NCBI RefSeq assembly: GCF_044759095.2
Contig: NZ_JBIYSM020000078.1
Span: 1 to 7,691 of the forward strand
Source of the DNA: JBIYSM02 sp044759095
GTDB lineage: Bacteria; Bacillota; Bacilli; Brevibacillales; Brevibacillaceae
Length of the DNA: 7,691 nucleotides
Reading direction: 5' to 3'
Below the pieces are notes generated by a model. That model did no database searches, was not told where the DNA came from, and saw only the letters and a program-made list of their open reading frames with translations. Positions 1-5,378 of this stretch are shown piece by piece. The translations under genes and the position numbers were made by a program. Numbering within the stretch: the first letter of the stretch is position 1; each line of letters begins with the position of its first letter.

Positions 1-330
1 CTTCAAACCGACGGAAGATTATTACTCTCCATACCTGGTATAGCCGTTGTAACTGCAGCCGAAGCGTATGCGGAAATGGGGGATGTTTCGCAATACGAGA
101 ACCCTCATCAGATCATCAAGAAGGCGGGTACAAATCCTGTTGTCATCCAGTCTGGTGGAGGGAAAGGATATTATGGAGCCATCTCCAAACAAGGAAACGA
201 ACACCTTCGGTATGTCGTGTATACAGCAGGAAAATGCCTGTCTTTACACAATACTGAACTGCGTCCCTTTTACGAACGCCTGAAAGAAAAAGGAAAGCAC
301 GCCCGAAAGATTCATATCGCTATGGGCAAG
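1..330 (+). mobile_element. IS110-family transposase fragment, C-terminal part (both ends missing)
   Basis: The frame is open from base 1 and has the look of the C-terminal Tnp (transposase_20) domain of IS110 recombinases. A helix-hairpin-helix-like stretch (LLLSIPGIAVVTAA, codons 7-20) is followed by GDVSQYENP and then QSGGGKGYYGAISKQGNEHLR. By family knowledge the Ser in QSG (codon 51, bases 151-153) fits the serine nucleophile of these bridge-RNA-guided recombinases. The N-terminal DEDD/RuvC-like half lies outside the window. The normal transposase C-terminus and the right end of the element are absent: similarity stops near ARKIHIAMGK, where sigma-54 activator sequence begins in the same frame. 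IS110 elements have no classic terminal inverted repeats or target duplications, so the insertion end cannot be marked by eye. This stretch also looks more AT-rich than what follows, which supports a join of two histories. Confidence 0.85.
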
Positions 331-945
331 CCGCTCGAGATGCAGGTGAAGCTGCTGCGCGTGCTGCAAGAGAAAAAGTATTATCCGGTCGGCGGCACGA
401 AGCAGATCGAAGCCGATTTTCGCGTGGTCGCGGCCACGAACAAAAACCTGGAGGAAATGATTCGAGATGGGAAGTTTCGCGAGGACTTGTATTATCGGCT
501 CAACGTCGTCACTCTCGCCATCCCGCCTCTCCGCCACCGGATCGAGGACACGGTCGAGCTTGCCCATTTTTTCCTCTACGAGTTTTCCTTGCGCTACAAT
601 CGGCCCATCCACGCGATCTCGCAAAACGTCATGCAAAACCTTTTGCAATACGACTGGCCGGGCAACATTCGCGAGCTGCGCAACGCCATCGAACGGCTGG
701 TCGTCTTCGCGACGGACGGGATCATCAAGGAAGAGGATTTGCCGTACTCGCTGCAAACGAAGGCCAAACAGTCGCCCGTCCAACTCCCGGACGATCTCTT
801 CTCTTTGCAGGAGGAGCTGGAAGCCCACGAACGCCGCGTCATCCAGCGGGCCATAGAGCTGGAAAACGGCAACAAACAGGCGGCAGCCAAACGGCTCGGC
901 ATCTCAAGGGCCACTTTGTATAACAAGTTGAATAAGCAGTCTTGA
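1..945 (+). CDS. Chimeric ORF: IS110 transposase C-terminus fused to a truncated sigma-54 activator (5' end outside window)
   Basis: One frame runs from base 1 to TGA 943-945 (314 codons). Codons 1-110 are IS110-like. From codon 111 (PLEMQVKLLRVLQE) it is the C-terminal half of a bacterial enhancer-binding protein (NtrC/RocR class). Visible parts are the segment just after Walker B, the sensor I region (RVVAATNKNLEEM), the arginine-finger region (FREDLYYRLNVV), the sensor II motif (WPGNIRELRNAIERL) and a Fis-type helix-turn-helix at the end (GNKQAAAKRLGISRATLYNK). Intact members read LDEIGELPLEMQ here, so the join falls directly behind Walker B, around bases 325-331. Sensor domain, Walker A, GAFTGA loop and Walker B are missing. 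Such a product could not hydrolyse ATP or contact sigma-54, but it could still dimerise and bind DNA. Three sigma-54-type promoters downstream in the window make it a candidate for their former activator. An assembly chimera is possible. Confidence 0.85.
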   Translation, partial: LQTDGRLLLSIPGIAVVTAAEAYAEMGDVSQYENPHQIIKKAGTNPVVIQSGGGKGYYGAISKQGNEHLRYVVYTAGKCLSLHNTELRPFYERLKEKGKHARKIHIAMGKPLEMQVKLLRVLQEKKYYPVGGTKQIEADFRVVAATNKNLEEMIRDGKFREDLYYRLNVVTLAIPPLRHRIEDTVELAHFFLYEFSLRYNRPIHAISQNVMQNLLQYDWPGNIRELRNAIERLVVFATDGIIKEEDLPYSLQTKAKQSPVQLPDDLFSLQEELEAHERRVIQRAIELENGNKQAAAKRLGISRATLYNKLNKQS

Positions 946-989
946 GCCTGGCTTGGATACAAAAGCAACGCGCAGGGGGAGCCAGGGGG

Positions 990-1142
990 CCTCTTTCACT
1001 CGATTACGCTCACGAAGCTGAACGCAGTCTGTATGCTGACTCTGCTGAAGCGGCACCAAGCAGGGAACAAGCACGTATCAACTGCCAAGCAGCTCGGCCT
1101 CTCCAGCCTCCTTATACACCAACGCTGTGCAAGCATGAAATA
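990..1142 (+). pseudogene. Decayed C-terminus of a second sigma-54 activator (Fis-type HTH remnant)
   Basis: Three short pieces in two frames line up with the tail of an enhancer-binding protein. LSLDYAHEAERSLYAD (993-1040, frame 3) looks like the helix ahead of the DNA-binding domain. LLKRHQAGNKHVSTAKQLG (1042-1098, frame 1) looks like the first part of a Fis-type helix-turn-helix. PTLCKHEI (1119-1142, frame 3) matches the usual ending of the type TLYRKLKKYGI. At DNA level GCCAAGCAGCTCGGCCTCTC (1084-1103) matches 17 of 20 bases of the corresponding helix-turn-helix stretch in the fused activator just upstream. At least two frameshifts break it and no start is present. It could be a relic of a tandem paralogue or of a partial duplication. 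The match is by eye and short. Confidence 0.4.
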
Positions 1143-1173
1143 TCCCGTCTAACCCTCGGACCGCGAAACGGGA
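1143..1173 (+). terminator. Weak hairpin, possible terminator of the activator remnants
   Basis: TCCCGT (1143-1148) can pair with ACGGGA (1168-1173) across a 19-base loop, followed by CGTTTT. The stem is only six pairs and the T-run only four, so this is a marginal call. Confidence 0.2.
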
Positions 1174-1238
1174 CGTTTTGGCTCGGCAGCAGCGCCGTCA
1201 TGCCAGCCTCGCCTCTGTTCACTCGAAGCTGCTGTCCC

Positions 1239-1361
1239 CTAACGGCGGCGCCTGCTCGTGTTTTTCCGGAGAAAAAAGCTGCAAAAGCGCAGGCGCAGCT
1301 CCCGGCAGCTTCGCCCCTTTTTGGGAGGCAACACCTCAGACAAAATGCGAATCAATTCCAT
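1239..1361 (-). CDS. Small ORF, 40 residues, unknown function
   Basis: The start ATG (1361-1359) is preceded by AAAGGAGG eight bases away, a near-ideal Bacillales ribosome binding site. That site is the main reason to list it. The product begins MELIRILSEVLPPKKG and ends in a basic tail (RKNTSRRRR). It has no signal peptide, no clear membrane segment, and two cysteines. I do not recognise it. No promoter with good hexamers was found upstream and no terminator downstream. The frame continues upstream to a TTG near 1541, but that part is low-complexity and lacks a ribosome binding site. It may be a true small protein or the start of a gene whose remainder was lost in the rearranged region around it. 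Confidence 0.35.
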   Translation of the reverse strand: MELIRILSEVLPPKKGRSCRELRLRFCSFFLRKNTSRRRR

Positions 1362-1622
1362 AGTTGATTCCTCCTTTGTCGTTGTGGCACAGCTTTGTCC
1401 GCAGCTTCGGGACGCGCCAGCGCCTGCGTGCGGCAGATCACAGGCACGCGCTTGCTCCCCGTACCCGTCGCCGCGACTGCATACGATTGCCGCTACTCGC
1501 AAAAAAAGCCCCCTGACCACGCTGCCTCCCTCTATCCGCAAAAAGCATCCATCACACCTGTGCGGCTACGACAATCTTCCCGATCTTCCCCCCGATCTGC
1601 ACGATCTCGCCCCGTTCGCCCG

Positions 1623-3287
1623 TTACTCGACAGACGTCCATTTCCAGTCGATGGCGCCCAAGCCGTCCTGGAAGACGCCTTTTACTTTGTCGTTTTTCAC
1701 CCACGTATGCGTGTAAAAGTAAATCGGCACGATCGGCATTTCATCCATCAGGATTTGCTCGGCTTCCCGCAAGATCGCCTTGCGCTTTTCCGGATCTTTC
1801 TCTGTCGCGGACTGGTTCAAAAGCTCCTTGAACTTCGGATTTTCCCAGCGCGTGTCGTTGTTTCCGCCGTCCTTTTCCTTGAACAGCTCCAGGAAGTTGA
1901 TCGGGTCGTTGAAGTCGCCGGACCAGCCGAGACGTCCCACCTGGTAATTCCCTTCGTGCATCGTTTCCAGGTAAACTTTCCACTCCTGATTTTCCAGCTT
2001 TACTTCGACGCCGAGATGTTTGCGCCACTGGTCCTGAATCGCCTCGGCAATTTTTTTATGTCCTTCCGATGTGTTGTACACGAGCGTAATCGGCGGCAGC
2101 TTGGAGAGGCCGAGCTCTTTCATTCCTTCTTCCAGCAGCTTTTTGGCGGCTTCCTGATCGTTGTCCTTGAAGTAACCATCCGGGTTCAATGCCATCGTGG
2201 GAGGAACAGCGCCCATGGCAGGCTGCTGATTGGCTTGGAGAACGTTGTCAATCAGCGTTTGGCGGTTGATCGAGTAGGCAAAAGCTTTGCGGATTTTTAC
2301 GTTGTTAAACGGGGTTTTTTCTGTGTTGAACTTGTACCAGTAGGTCGCACCGACTGGCTTTACTTGCAGTTTCCCGCTGTCTTTCAAAACAGGCATGGCA
2401 TCAATCGGCAGCGAACTGAGCGGCGCACCAGCCCAGTCGATCTCGCCATTTTCAAACATCGACAGCTCTGTATTTTCGTCCTCTACCATGGAAAATTCGA
2501 TTTTGTCCAGCTTGACGCTATCTTTGTCCCAGTAGTGGTCGTTTTTGACCAATACCATCTTGTTCTTGTGCTCCCAGCTCTCCATTTTGAACGGACCGTT
2601 TCCGATATGCGTCTTGGCGTCGCCAGCCCAGTTGTCCGCTGACTCGACCACTTTTTTATTTACCGGGAAATAAGTCTGGAAAGCTGTCAGCTCCAAAAAG
2701 AACGGAGTCGGATTGGCCAGCTCTACTTGCAAAGTTTTGTCGTCAAGCGCTTTGACTCCGACTTCGTCCAGGCTGCCGTTTCCTTTGTTCGCTTTCTCGG
2801 CGTTTTTGATGTAGTAGAGCTGGTAGGCGTAGTTGGAAGCGGTCTTAGGGTCCAGGGCACGCTTCCAGGCGTATTCAAAATCGTGGGCGGTGACCGGATC
2901 GCCGTTGCTCCAGTGCGAGTCGCGCAGCTTGAAGGTGTACGTTTTCAGATCGGGAGACACCTCGATTTTTTCCGCAACTGCCTCCTCCGGCTTCCCGGAA
3001 GGCCCAATCCGTGTCAGCCCGTCAAAAAGAGCTTTTACGATTGCCGCAGAAGTCGTGTCCTCCGCCAGTCCCGGATCGCCTGTCGGAGGCTCAGAGTGCA
3101 GGTTCCAGCGCAACACTTGTGACCCTGAAGATTTTTCCGACGGGGCTGGCTGAGCGTTTCCTTGTGCTTGTCCAGAAGCCGCTGGCTCGCTCGTTGTCTG
3201 TGCTGCCTGCTGTCCCCCTCCACATCCTGCCAGCGCCGTCCCTAGTACCGCGATACTGCTGATTAATGCGAACATACTTTTCTTCAC
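1623..3287 (-). CDS. Oligopeptide/dipeptide ABC transporter substrate-binding lipoprotein (OppA/DppE-like)
   Basis: The 554-residue product is a family 5 extracellular solute-binding protein, which captures peptides outside the membrane for an Opp/Dpp-type ABC importer. It starts with a lipoprotein signal: MKKSMF, a hydrophobic stretch, then lipobox L19-A20-G21-C22, so Cys22 should be lipidated. A Gln/Ala/Ser-rich linker follows (about 23-57). The binding domain shows family hallmarks: ALFDGLTRIGPSGKP (86-100), WSNGDPVTAHDFEYAWKR (126-143), and VRKAFAY-like and WSGDFNDP-like segments later. Length matches B. subtilis DppE/OppA (about 540). The start is GTG at 3287, with AAGGGG eight bases upstream. 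No permease or ATPase genes adjoin it, so it is an orphan binding protein feeding a transporter coded elsewhere. It lies downstream of an Xaa-Pro peptidase but has its own promoter region, which contains a sigma-54-type site and a CodY-like box. Peptide specificity cannot be read from sequence. Confidence 0.95.
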   Translation of the reverse strand: MKKSMFALISSIAVLGTALAGCGGGQQAAQTTSEPAASGQAQGNAQPAPSEKSSGSQVLRWNLHSEPPTGDPGLAEDTTSAAIVKALFDGLTRIGPSGKPEEAVAEKIEVSPDLKTYTFKLRDSHWSNGDPVTAHDFEYAWKRALDPKTASNYAYQLYYIKNAEKANKGNGSLDEVGVKALDDKTLQVELANPTPFFLELTAFQTYFPVNKKVVESADNWAGDAKTHIGNGPFKMESWEHKNKMVLVKNDHYWDKDSVKLDKIEFSMVEDENTELSMFENGEIDWAGAPLSSLPIDAMPVLKDSGKLQVKPVGATYWYKFNTEKTPFNNVKIRKAFAYSINRQTLIDNVLQANQQPAMGAVPPTMALNPDGYFKDNDQEAAKKLLEEGMKELGLSKLPPITLVYNTSEGHKKIAEAIQDQWRKHLGVEVKLENQEWKVYLETMHEGNYQVGRLGWSGDFNDPINFLELFKEKDGGNNDTRWENPKFKELLNQSATEKDPEKRKAILREAEQILMDEMPIVPIYFYTHTWVKNDKVKGVFQDGLGAIDWKWTSVE

Positions 3288-3317
3288 GCGATCAACCCCT
3301 TGTCTCGAAAATGATTA

Positions 3318-3332
3318 AAATTTCACAAAATG
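3318..3332 (-). promoter_or_regulatory. Candidate CodY box over the predicted oppA transcription start
   Basis: AAATTTCACAAAATG (read on the plus strand) matches 12 of 15 positions of the CodY consensus AATTTTCWGAAAATT. It would cover the start predicted from the sigma-54 element (about 3329), a good place for repression. CodY control of peptide uptake genes is known in B. subtilis (dpp). The region is AT-rich, so a chance match with three mismatches is quite possible. Confidence 0.3.
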
Positions 3333-3339
3333 CTGAATT

Positions 3340-3356
3340 TGCAAAATGTGTGCCAA
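3340..3356 (-). promoter_or_regulatory. Sigma-54 (SigL) -24/-12 promoter of oppA
   Basis: Read on the minus strand, TTGGCACACATTTTGCA matches the consensus YTGGCACG-N4-TTGCW at every fixed position but one (A for G after TGGCAC). The invariant GG (3354-3353) and GC (3342-3341) are exactly ten bases apart. The start would fall near 3329, leaving a leader of about 42 bases with the ribosome binding site near 3300. No better sigma-A promoter was found in this gap. A TATAAA with a poor -35 lies further upstream, near 3405-3415. Confidence 0.7.
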
Positions 3357-3447
3357 CAGGAAAAAGCGGGAAACTTCGACTCGCGCCAACTGACTGTACA
3401 TGTTTTTATACACCTGATAAAAAAACTGTTTCAGCTATTAGACACAC

Positions 3448-3466
3448 ACGCTGGAACTGGCAGCGT
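3448..3466 (-). promoter_or_regulatory. Perfect dyad upstream of oppA, candidate activator (UAS) site
   Basis: ACGCTG and CAGCGT form a perfect six-base inverted repeat around a seven-base centre (plus strand ACGCTG-GAACTGG-CAGCGT). It lies about 120-140 bases upstream of the predicted sigma-54 start, in the usual range for an enhancer-binding protein site, and outside the neighbouring terminator. No clear second copy was found near the other two sigma-54 promoters, which lowers confidence. Confidence 0.35.
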
Positions 3467-3479
3467 TCGCGCATACAAA

Positions 3480-3514
3480 AAGACCCTCGACTTTTTGCCG
3501 CAGTCAAGGGTCTT
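3480..3514 (-). terminator. Rho-independent terminator of the Xaa-Pro peptidase gene
   Basis: On the minus strand AAGACCCTTGACT pairs with AGTCGAGGGTCTT around a nine-base loop, giving 13 pairs including one G-U, followed by a T-run. It starts nine bases after the peptidase stop codon. Read on the plus strand the G-U pair becomes an A-C mismatch, which supports minus-strand use. It should isolate oppA from the peptidase transcript. Confidence 0.9.
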
Positions 3515-3523
3515 GGTTCATTT

Positions 3524-4591
3524 TTACAAAATGATGAGTTCGCGCGGCGAATGGGTCAGCACATCGTTGCCTGTTTCGGTCACAACGAGATCGTCCTCGA
3601 TGCGGACGCCGCCCAGCCCCGGGATGTAAATGCCCGGCTCGACGGTCAGGACCATGCCTGGTGCGAGAATTGCCTCGCAGCGTACAGACATGAATGGCTC
3701 CTCATGAATGTCCAGTCCGACGCCATGCCCCATCCCGTGGCCGAAACGCTCGCCATATCCGTGCTGCGCAATATAGTCCCGGGCGAGGGCGTCTGCTGCT
3801 TTTCCCGAGATTCCGGGGCGAATGCCCGCCACTGCGCGGTTGCGCGCCTCCAGGACGATGGCGTAAATTTCTTTGAGCTGTTCATTCGGCTCTCCGACCG
3901 CCACTGTACGGGTAATGTCCGAACGATACCCTTGATACAGCGCGCCGAAATCCATCGTTACCATGTCGCCAGCTTCGATCTTTTTGTCGCTTGCTACCCC
4001 GTGAGGCAGAGCGGAACGATGACCGGAGGCGATAATGATGTCAAAAGCAGAGCCTGTCGCTCCTTCCTTGCGCATGAACATTTCCAGCTCATTAGACACA
4101 TCGAGCTCGGTGATGCCTGGACGCAAAACAGTTAAAATATGTGCGAAAGCGGCGTCCGCAATCTGCGCCGCCGTCTTGATTTTTCCCAGCTCGTCCGGGG
4201 TTTTTCTCATGCGAATGCCCTCGATCACCCCCGCGGTAGGCAGCAGGCGTGCCTTGACGACGTCGGCGTATTTGCGGTGCAGGGCAAACGTCATGTTCTC
4301 CTCTTCAAAGCCCAATGTGTGGATGCCCAGCTCCTGGGCCTGGCGGGCGATTTCTCCGTAAACAGCGTCTTTCGTCGGCAAAAACACGATCTCGAAGTCC
4401 GTTGCCTGGGCTTTTGCCTGCTCGGTATAGCGAAAATCCGTAAACAGCTTGGCCTCATCCCGGGAAATGAGTACGACGCCGTACGTTCCGGTAAAGTTGG
4501 TCAAATAGCGGCGATTTTGCCCGTTTGTTATGAGTATTCCGTCTATTCCCCATGCATCGAATTGTGCGCGCAGTCGCGTCAATTTGTCCAT
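3524..4591 (-). CDS. Xaa-Pro peptidase, M24B family (YqhT/PepQ-like aminopeptidase or dipeptidase)
   Basis: This cytoplasmic metallopeptidase should remove residues in front of proline, or split Xaa-Pro dipeptides, with a two-metal centre (usually Mn or Co). The 355-residue product has an N-terminal creatinase-like domain (about 1-125) and the pita-bread catalytic domain. All five metal ligands can be placed: D214 (TMDFG), D225 (RSDITRT), H289 (GHGMGHGVGLDIHE), E318 (TVEPGIY) and E332 (GVRIEDD). H197 (LPHG) is the usual extra active-site His. The length matches B. subtilis YqhT (about 353). The start chosen is ATG 4591 (MDKLTRL), with AAGGG nine bases upstream. An in-frame ATG at 4600 would place that site directly against the codon, and the 4639 start lacks one. 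The gene is transcribed alone, from a near-perfect sigma-54 promoter (4639-4655), and ends at a strong terminator. It is divergent from the redox operon. Confidence 0.93.
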   Translation of the reverse strand: MDKLTRLRAQFDAWGIDGILITNGQNRRYLTNFTGTYGVVLISRDEAKLFTDFRYTEQAKAQATDFEIVFLPTKDAVYGEIARQAQELGIHTLGFEEENMTFALHRKYADVVKARLLPTAGVIEGIRMRKTPDELGKIKTAAQIADAAFAHILTVLRPGITELDVSNELEMFMRKEGATGSAFDIIIASGHRSALPHGVASDKKIEAGDMVTMDFGALYQGYRSDITRTVAVGEPNEQLKEIYAIVLEARNRAVAGIRPGISGKAADALARDYIAQHGYGERFGHGMGHGVGLDIHEEPFMSVRCEAILAPGMVLTVEPGIYIPGLGGVRIEDDLVVTETGNDVLTHSPRELIIL

Positions 4592-4638
4592 TCTGGTCAT
4601 CCCTTTCAGCCTCTGTGTCATTTTCGTTCTTTTATGCA

Positions 4639-4655
4639 AGCAATCCTCGTGCCAA
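4639..4655 (-). promoter_or_regulatory. Sigma-54 (SigL) -24/-12 promoter of the Xaa-Pro peptidase gene
   Basis: Read on the minus strand, TTGGCACGAGGATTGCT fits the consensus YTGGCACGRNNNTTGCW at every defined position. GG (4653-4652) and GC (4641-4640) are ten bases apart. The start should be near 4628, leaving a leader of about 37 bases that contains the ribosome binding site. This is the best of the three sigma-54 sites in the window. Confidence 0.85.
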
Positions 4656-4720
4656 GCGCGCAGGCCACCCTCTGTTTGCTTCTGTGCCTCGTCTTTATTT
4701 TAGCATTCTGCGGGCAAATA

Positions 4721-4736
4721 TGGGACGACACTTGCA
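4721..4736 (+). promoter_or_regulatory. Sigma-54 (SigL) -24/-12 promoter of the redox operon
   Basis: TGGGACGACACTTGCA matches TGGCACG-N4-TTGCW with one mismatch (G for C at the fourth base). GG (4722-4723) and GC (4734-4735) are ten bases apart. The start should be near 4747, with AAGGAGG at 4759-4765 and the ATG at 4774. It stands back to back with the peptidase promoter, the two -24 elements being about 66 bases apart. That spacer holds an AT-rich tract (about 4691-4704). Confidence 0.75.
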
Positions 4737-4773
4737 TTTTGCTAATCGTACCAACGAAAAGGAGGCTTTCAGC

Positions 4774-5046
4774 ATGGACACACAGCAGTTGATCGTTTGC
4801 CGCTGCGAGGAAGTATCTCTGGAAGAACTGCTCACGACTGCCCGTGAGTACCAATGCACGGCGCGCGAGTTGAAATTGCGGACCAGAGCCGGCATGGGCT
4901 GCTGCGGCGGTAGAACGTGCCGGATTCTCATCGACCAAATTTTCGCGCAAGCCACAGGCCAAGTGCCTACTCATACAATCCCGCTTGGCTACCAGCCGCC
5001 TGTGCGGCCGATCTCGTTTCAAGCGCTTGGAGGGAGAAGCTCATGA
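4774..5046 (+). CDS. BFD-type [2Fe-2S] protein, electron-transfer subunit of an HcnB/OoxA-like oxidoreductase
   Basis: The 90-residue product is a free-standing BFD-like [2Fe-2S] domain. Cluster ligands by family pattern are C9 and C11 (VCRCEEV) and C44 and C49 (CGGRTC in GMGCCGGRTC). An extra Cys (C43) stands where relatives often have Pro or another residue. In OoxA, HcnB and LhpE-type proteins this domain is usually the C-terminal tail of the FAD subunit; here it is a separate first gene. The tail after residue 60 is Pro-rich and not part of the cluster domain. The start ATG has AAGGAGG eight bases upstream. The stop overlaps the next start (ATGA), so translation of the two is probably coupled. 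It is the first gene after the plus-strand sigma-54 promoter. The electron route through the cluster is inferred from the family. Confidence 0.88.
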   Translation: MDTQQLIVCRCEEVSLEELLTTAREYQCTARELKLRTRAGMGCCGGRTCRILIDQIFAQATGQVPTHTIPLGYQPPVRPISFQALGGRSS

Positions 5047-5378
5047 GCCAGCGCATCCTCCATCACCCTGTGCTTGGTTCCTTGGAAGAGAGGCATTCCG
5101 TCCAGTTTGAATTTAACGGTTCTGTCTACACGGCTTACGAAGGGGAAACGATTGCCGGAGCGTCTTTGGCCGCTGGCGTGCGCACGCTTCGAGTGCATGA
5201 AGAAACGGGCAGCCCGCGCGGAATTTACTGCAACATCGGCCACTGCTACGAATGTCGCGTGCACGTGGACGGAGTTCCCACGGTGCGGGCGTGCATGACG
5301 CTCGTGCAGGAAGGCATGCGGGTGACAGCAGGTTCCGTTTTGCCGACCCCGTTGAAAAAAGGGGGGCATGCGAATTGA
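5043..5378 (+). CDS. Plant-type [2Fe-2S] ferredoxin-like subunit (HcnA/LhpF/SoxA N-terminus-like)
   Basis: The 111-residue product is a Fer2_4-type iron-sulphur domain, as in the small subunit of hydrogen cyanide synthase and hydroxyproline dehydrogenase, or the N-terminus of sarcosine oxidase alpha. Four cluster ligands are visible: C63, C68, C71 and C84 (IYCNIGHCYECRVHVDG, then VRACMT). The N-terminal half (VQFEFNGSVYTAYEGETIAGA) is the beta-grasp typical of the family. The ATG at 5043 overlaps the previous stop and is preceded by GGAGGGAG. The TGA at 5376-5378 overlaps the TTG start of the next gene. In such complexes this subunit relays electrons between flavins. No catalytic amine oxidase partner is coded alongside, which is unusual for the set. 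Confidence 0.9.
   Translation: MSQRILHHPVLGSLEERHSVQFEFNGSVYTAYEGETIAGASLAAGVRTLRVHEETGSPRGIYCNIGHCYECRVHVDGVPTVRACMTLVQEGMRVTAGSVLPTPLKKGGHAN

Larger units (their letters stand above)
946..1622. other. Gene-poor 677-base stretch between the broken activator and oppA
   Basis: No long gene with convincing protein character is seen on either strand. The stretch holds a decayed sigma-54 activator tail (about 990-1142, plus), a weak hairpin (1143-1173) and one small minus-strand ORF with a good ribosome binding site (1239-1361). No convincing rho-independent terminator follows oppA. The T-run that the minus strand has at 1501-1507 is preceded by a G-run but has no complementary arm. The bases just past the oppA stop (about 1573-1606) repeat an AGATCG-like unit four times on the minus strand, without obvious meaning. 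The whole looks like scar tissue of past rearrangement. Confidence 0.5.

Noticed and set aside
1385..1400. Plus-strand TGGCACAGCTTTGTCC as a sigma-54 promoter
   Set aside because: The -24 half is good, but the required GC at -12 is absent and no plus-strand gene follows.
1545..1640. Minus-strand reading MDVCRVTGERG to KIVVAAQV overlapping the oppA end
   Set aside because: It is only 29 codons, has no ribosome binding site, and starts inside oppA; the repeated AGATCG-like units explain its regular look.
1395..2642. Long plus-strand open frame of 415 codons opposite oppA
   Set aside because: It is the antisense shadow of a clear binding-protein gene, its composition is odd (VV, FF and RR runs), and no ribosome binding site or family resemblance was seen.
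3395..3425. TTTTTAT and ATAAAAA inverted repeat upstream of oppA as a terminator or operator
   Set aside because: The arms are all A/T, so a hairpin would be weak, and the symmetry is expected in an AT-rich leader; it is kept only as part of the promoter region.
3266..4135. Plus-strand open frame of 289 codons opposite the Xaa-Pro peptidase
   Set aside because: It is a shadow of the peptidase gene, crosses the oppA promoter and a terminator, and resembles no protein.
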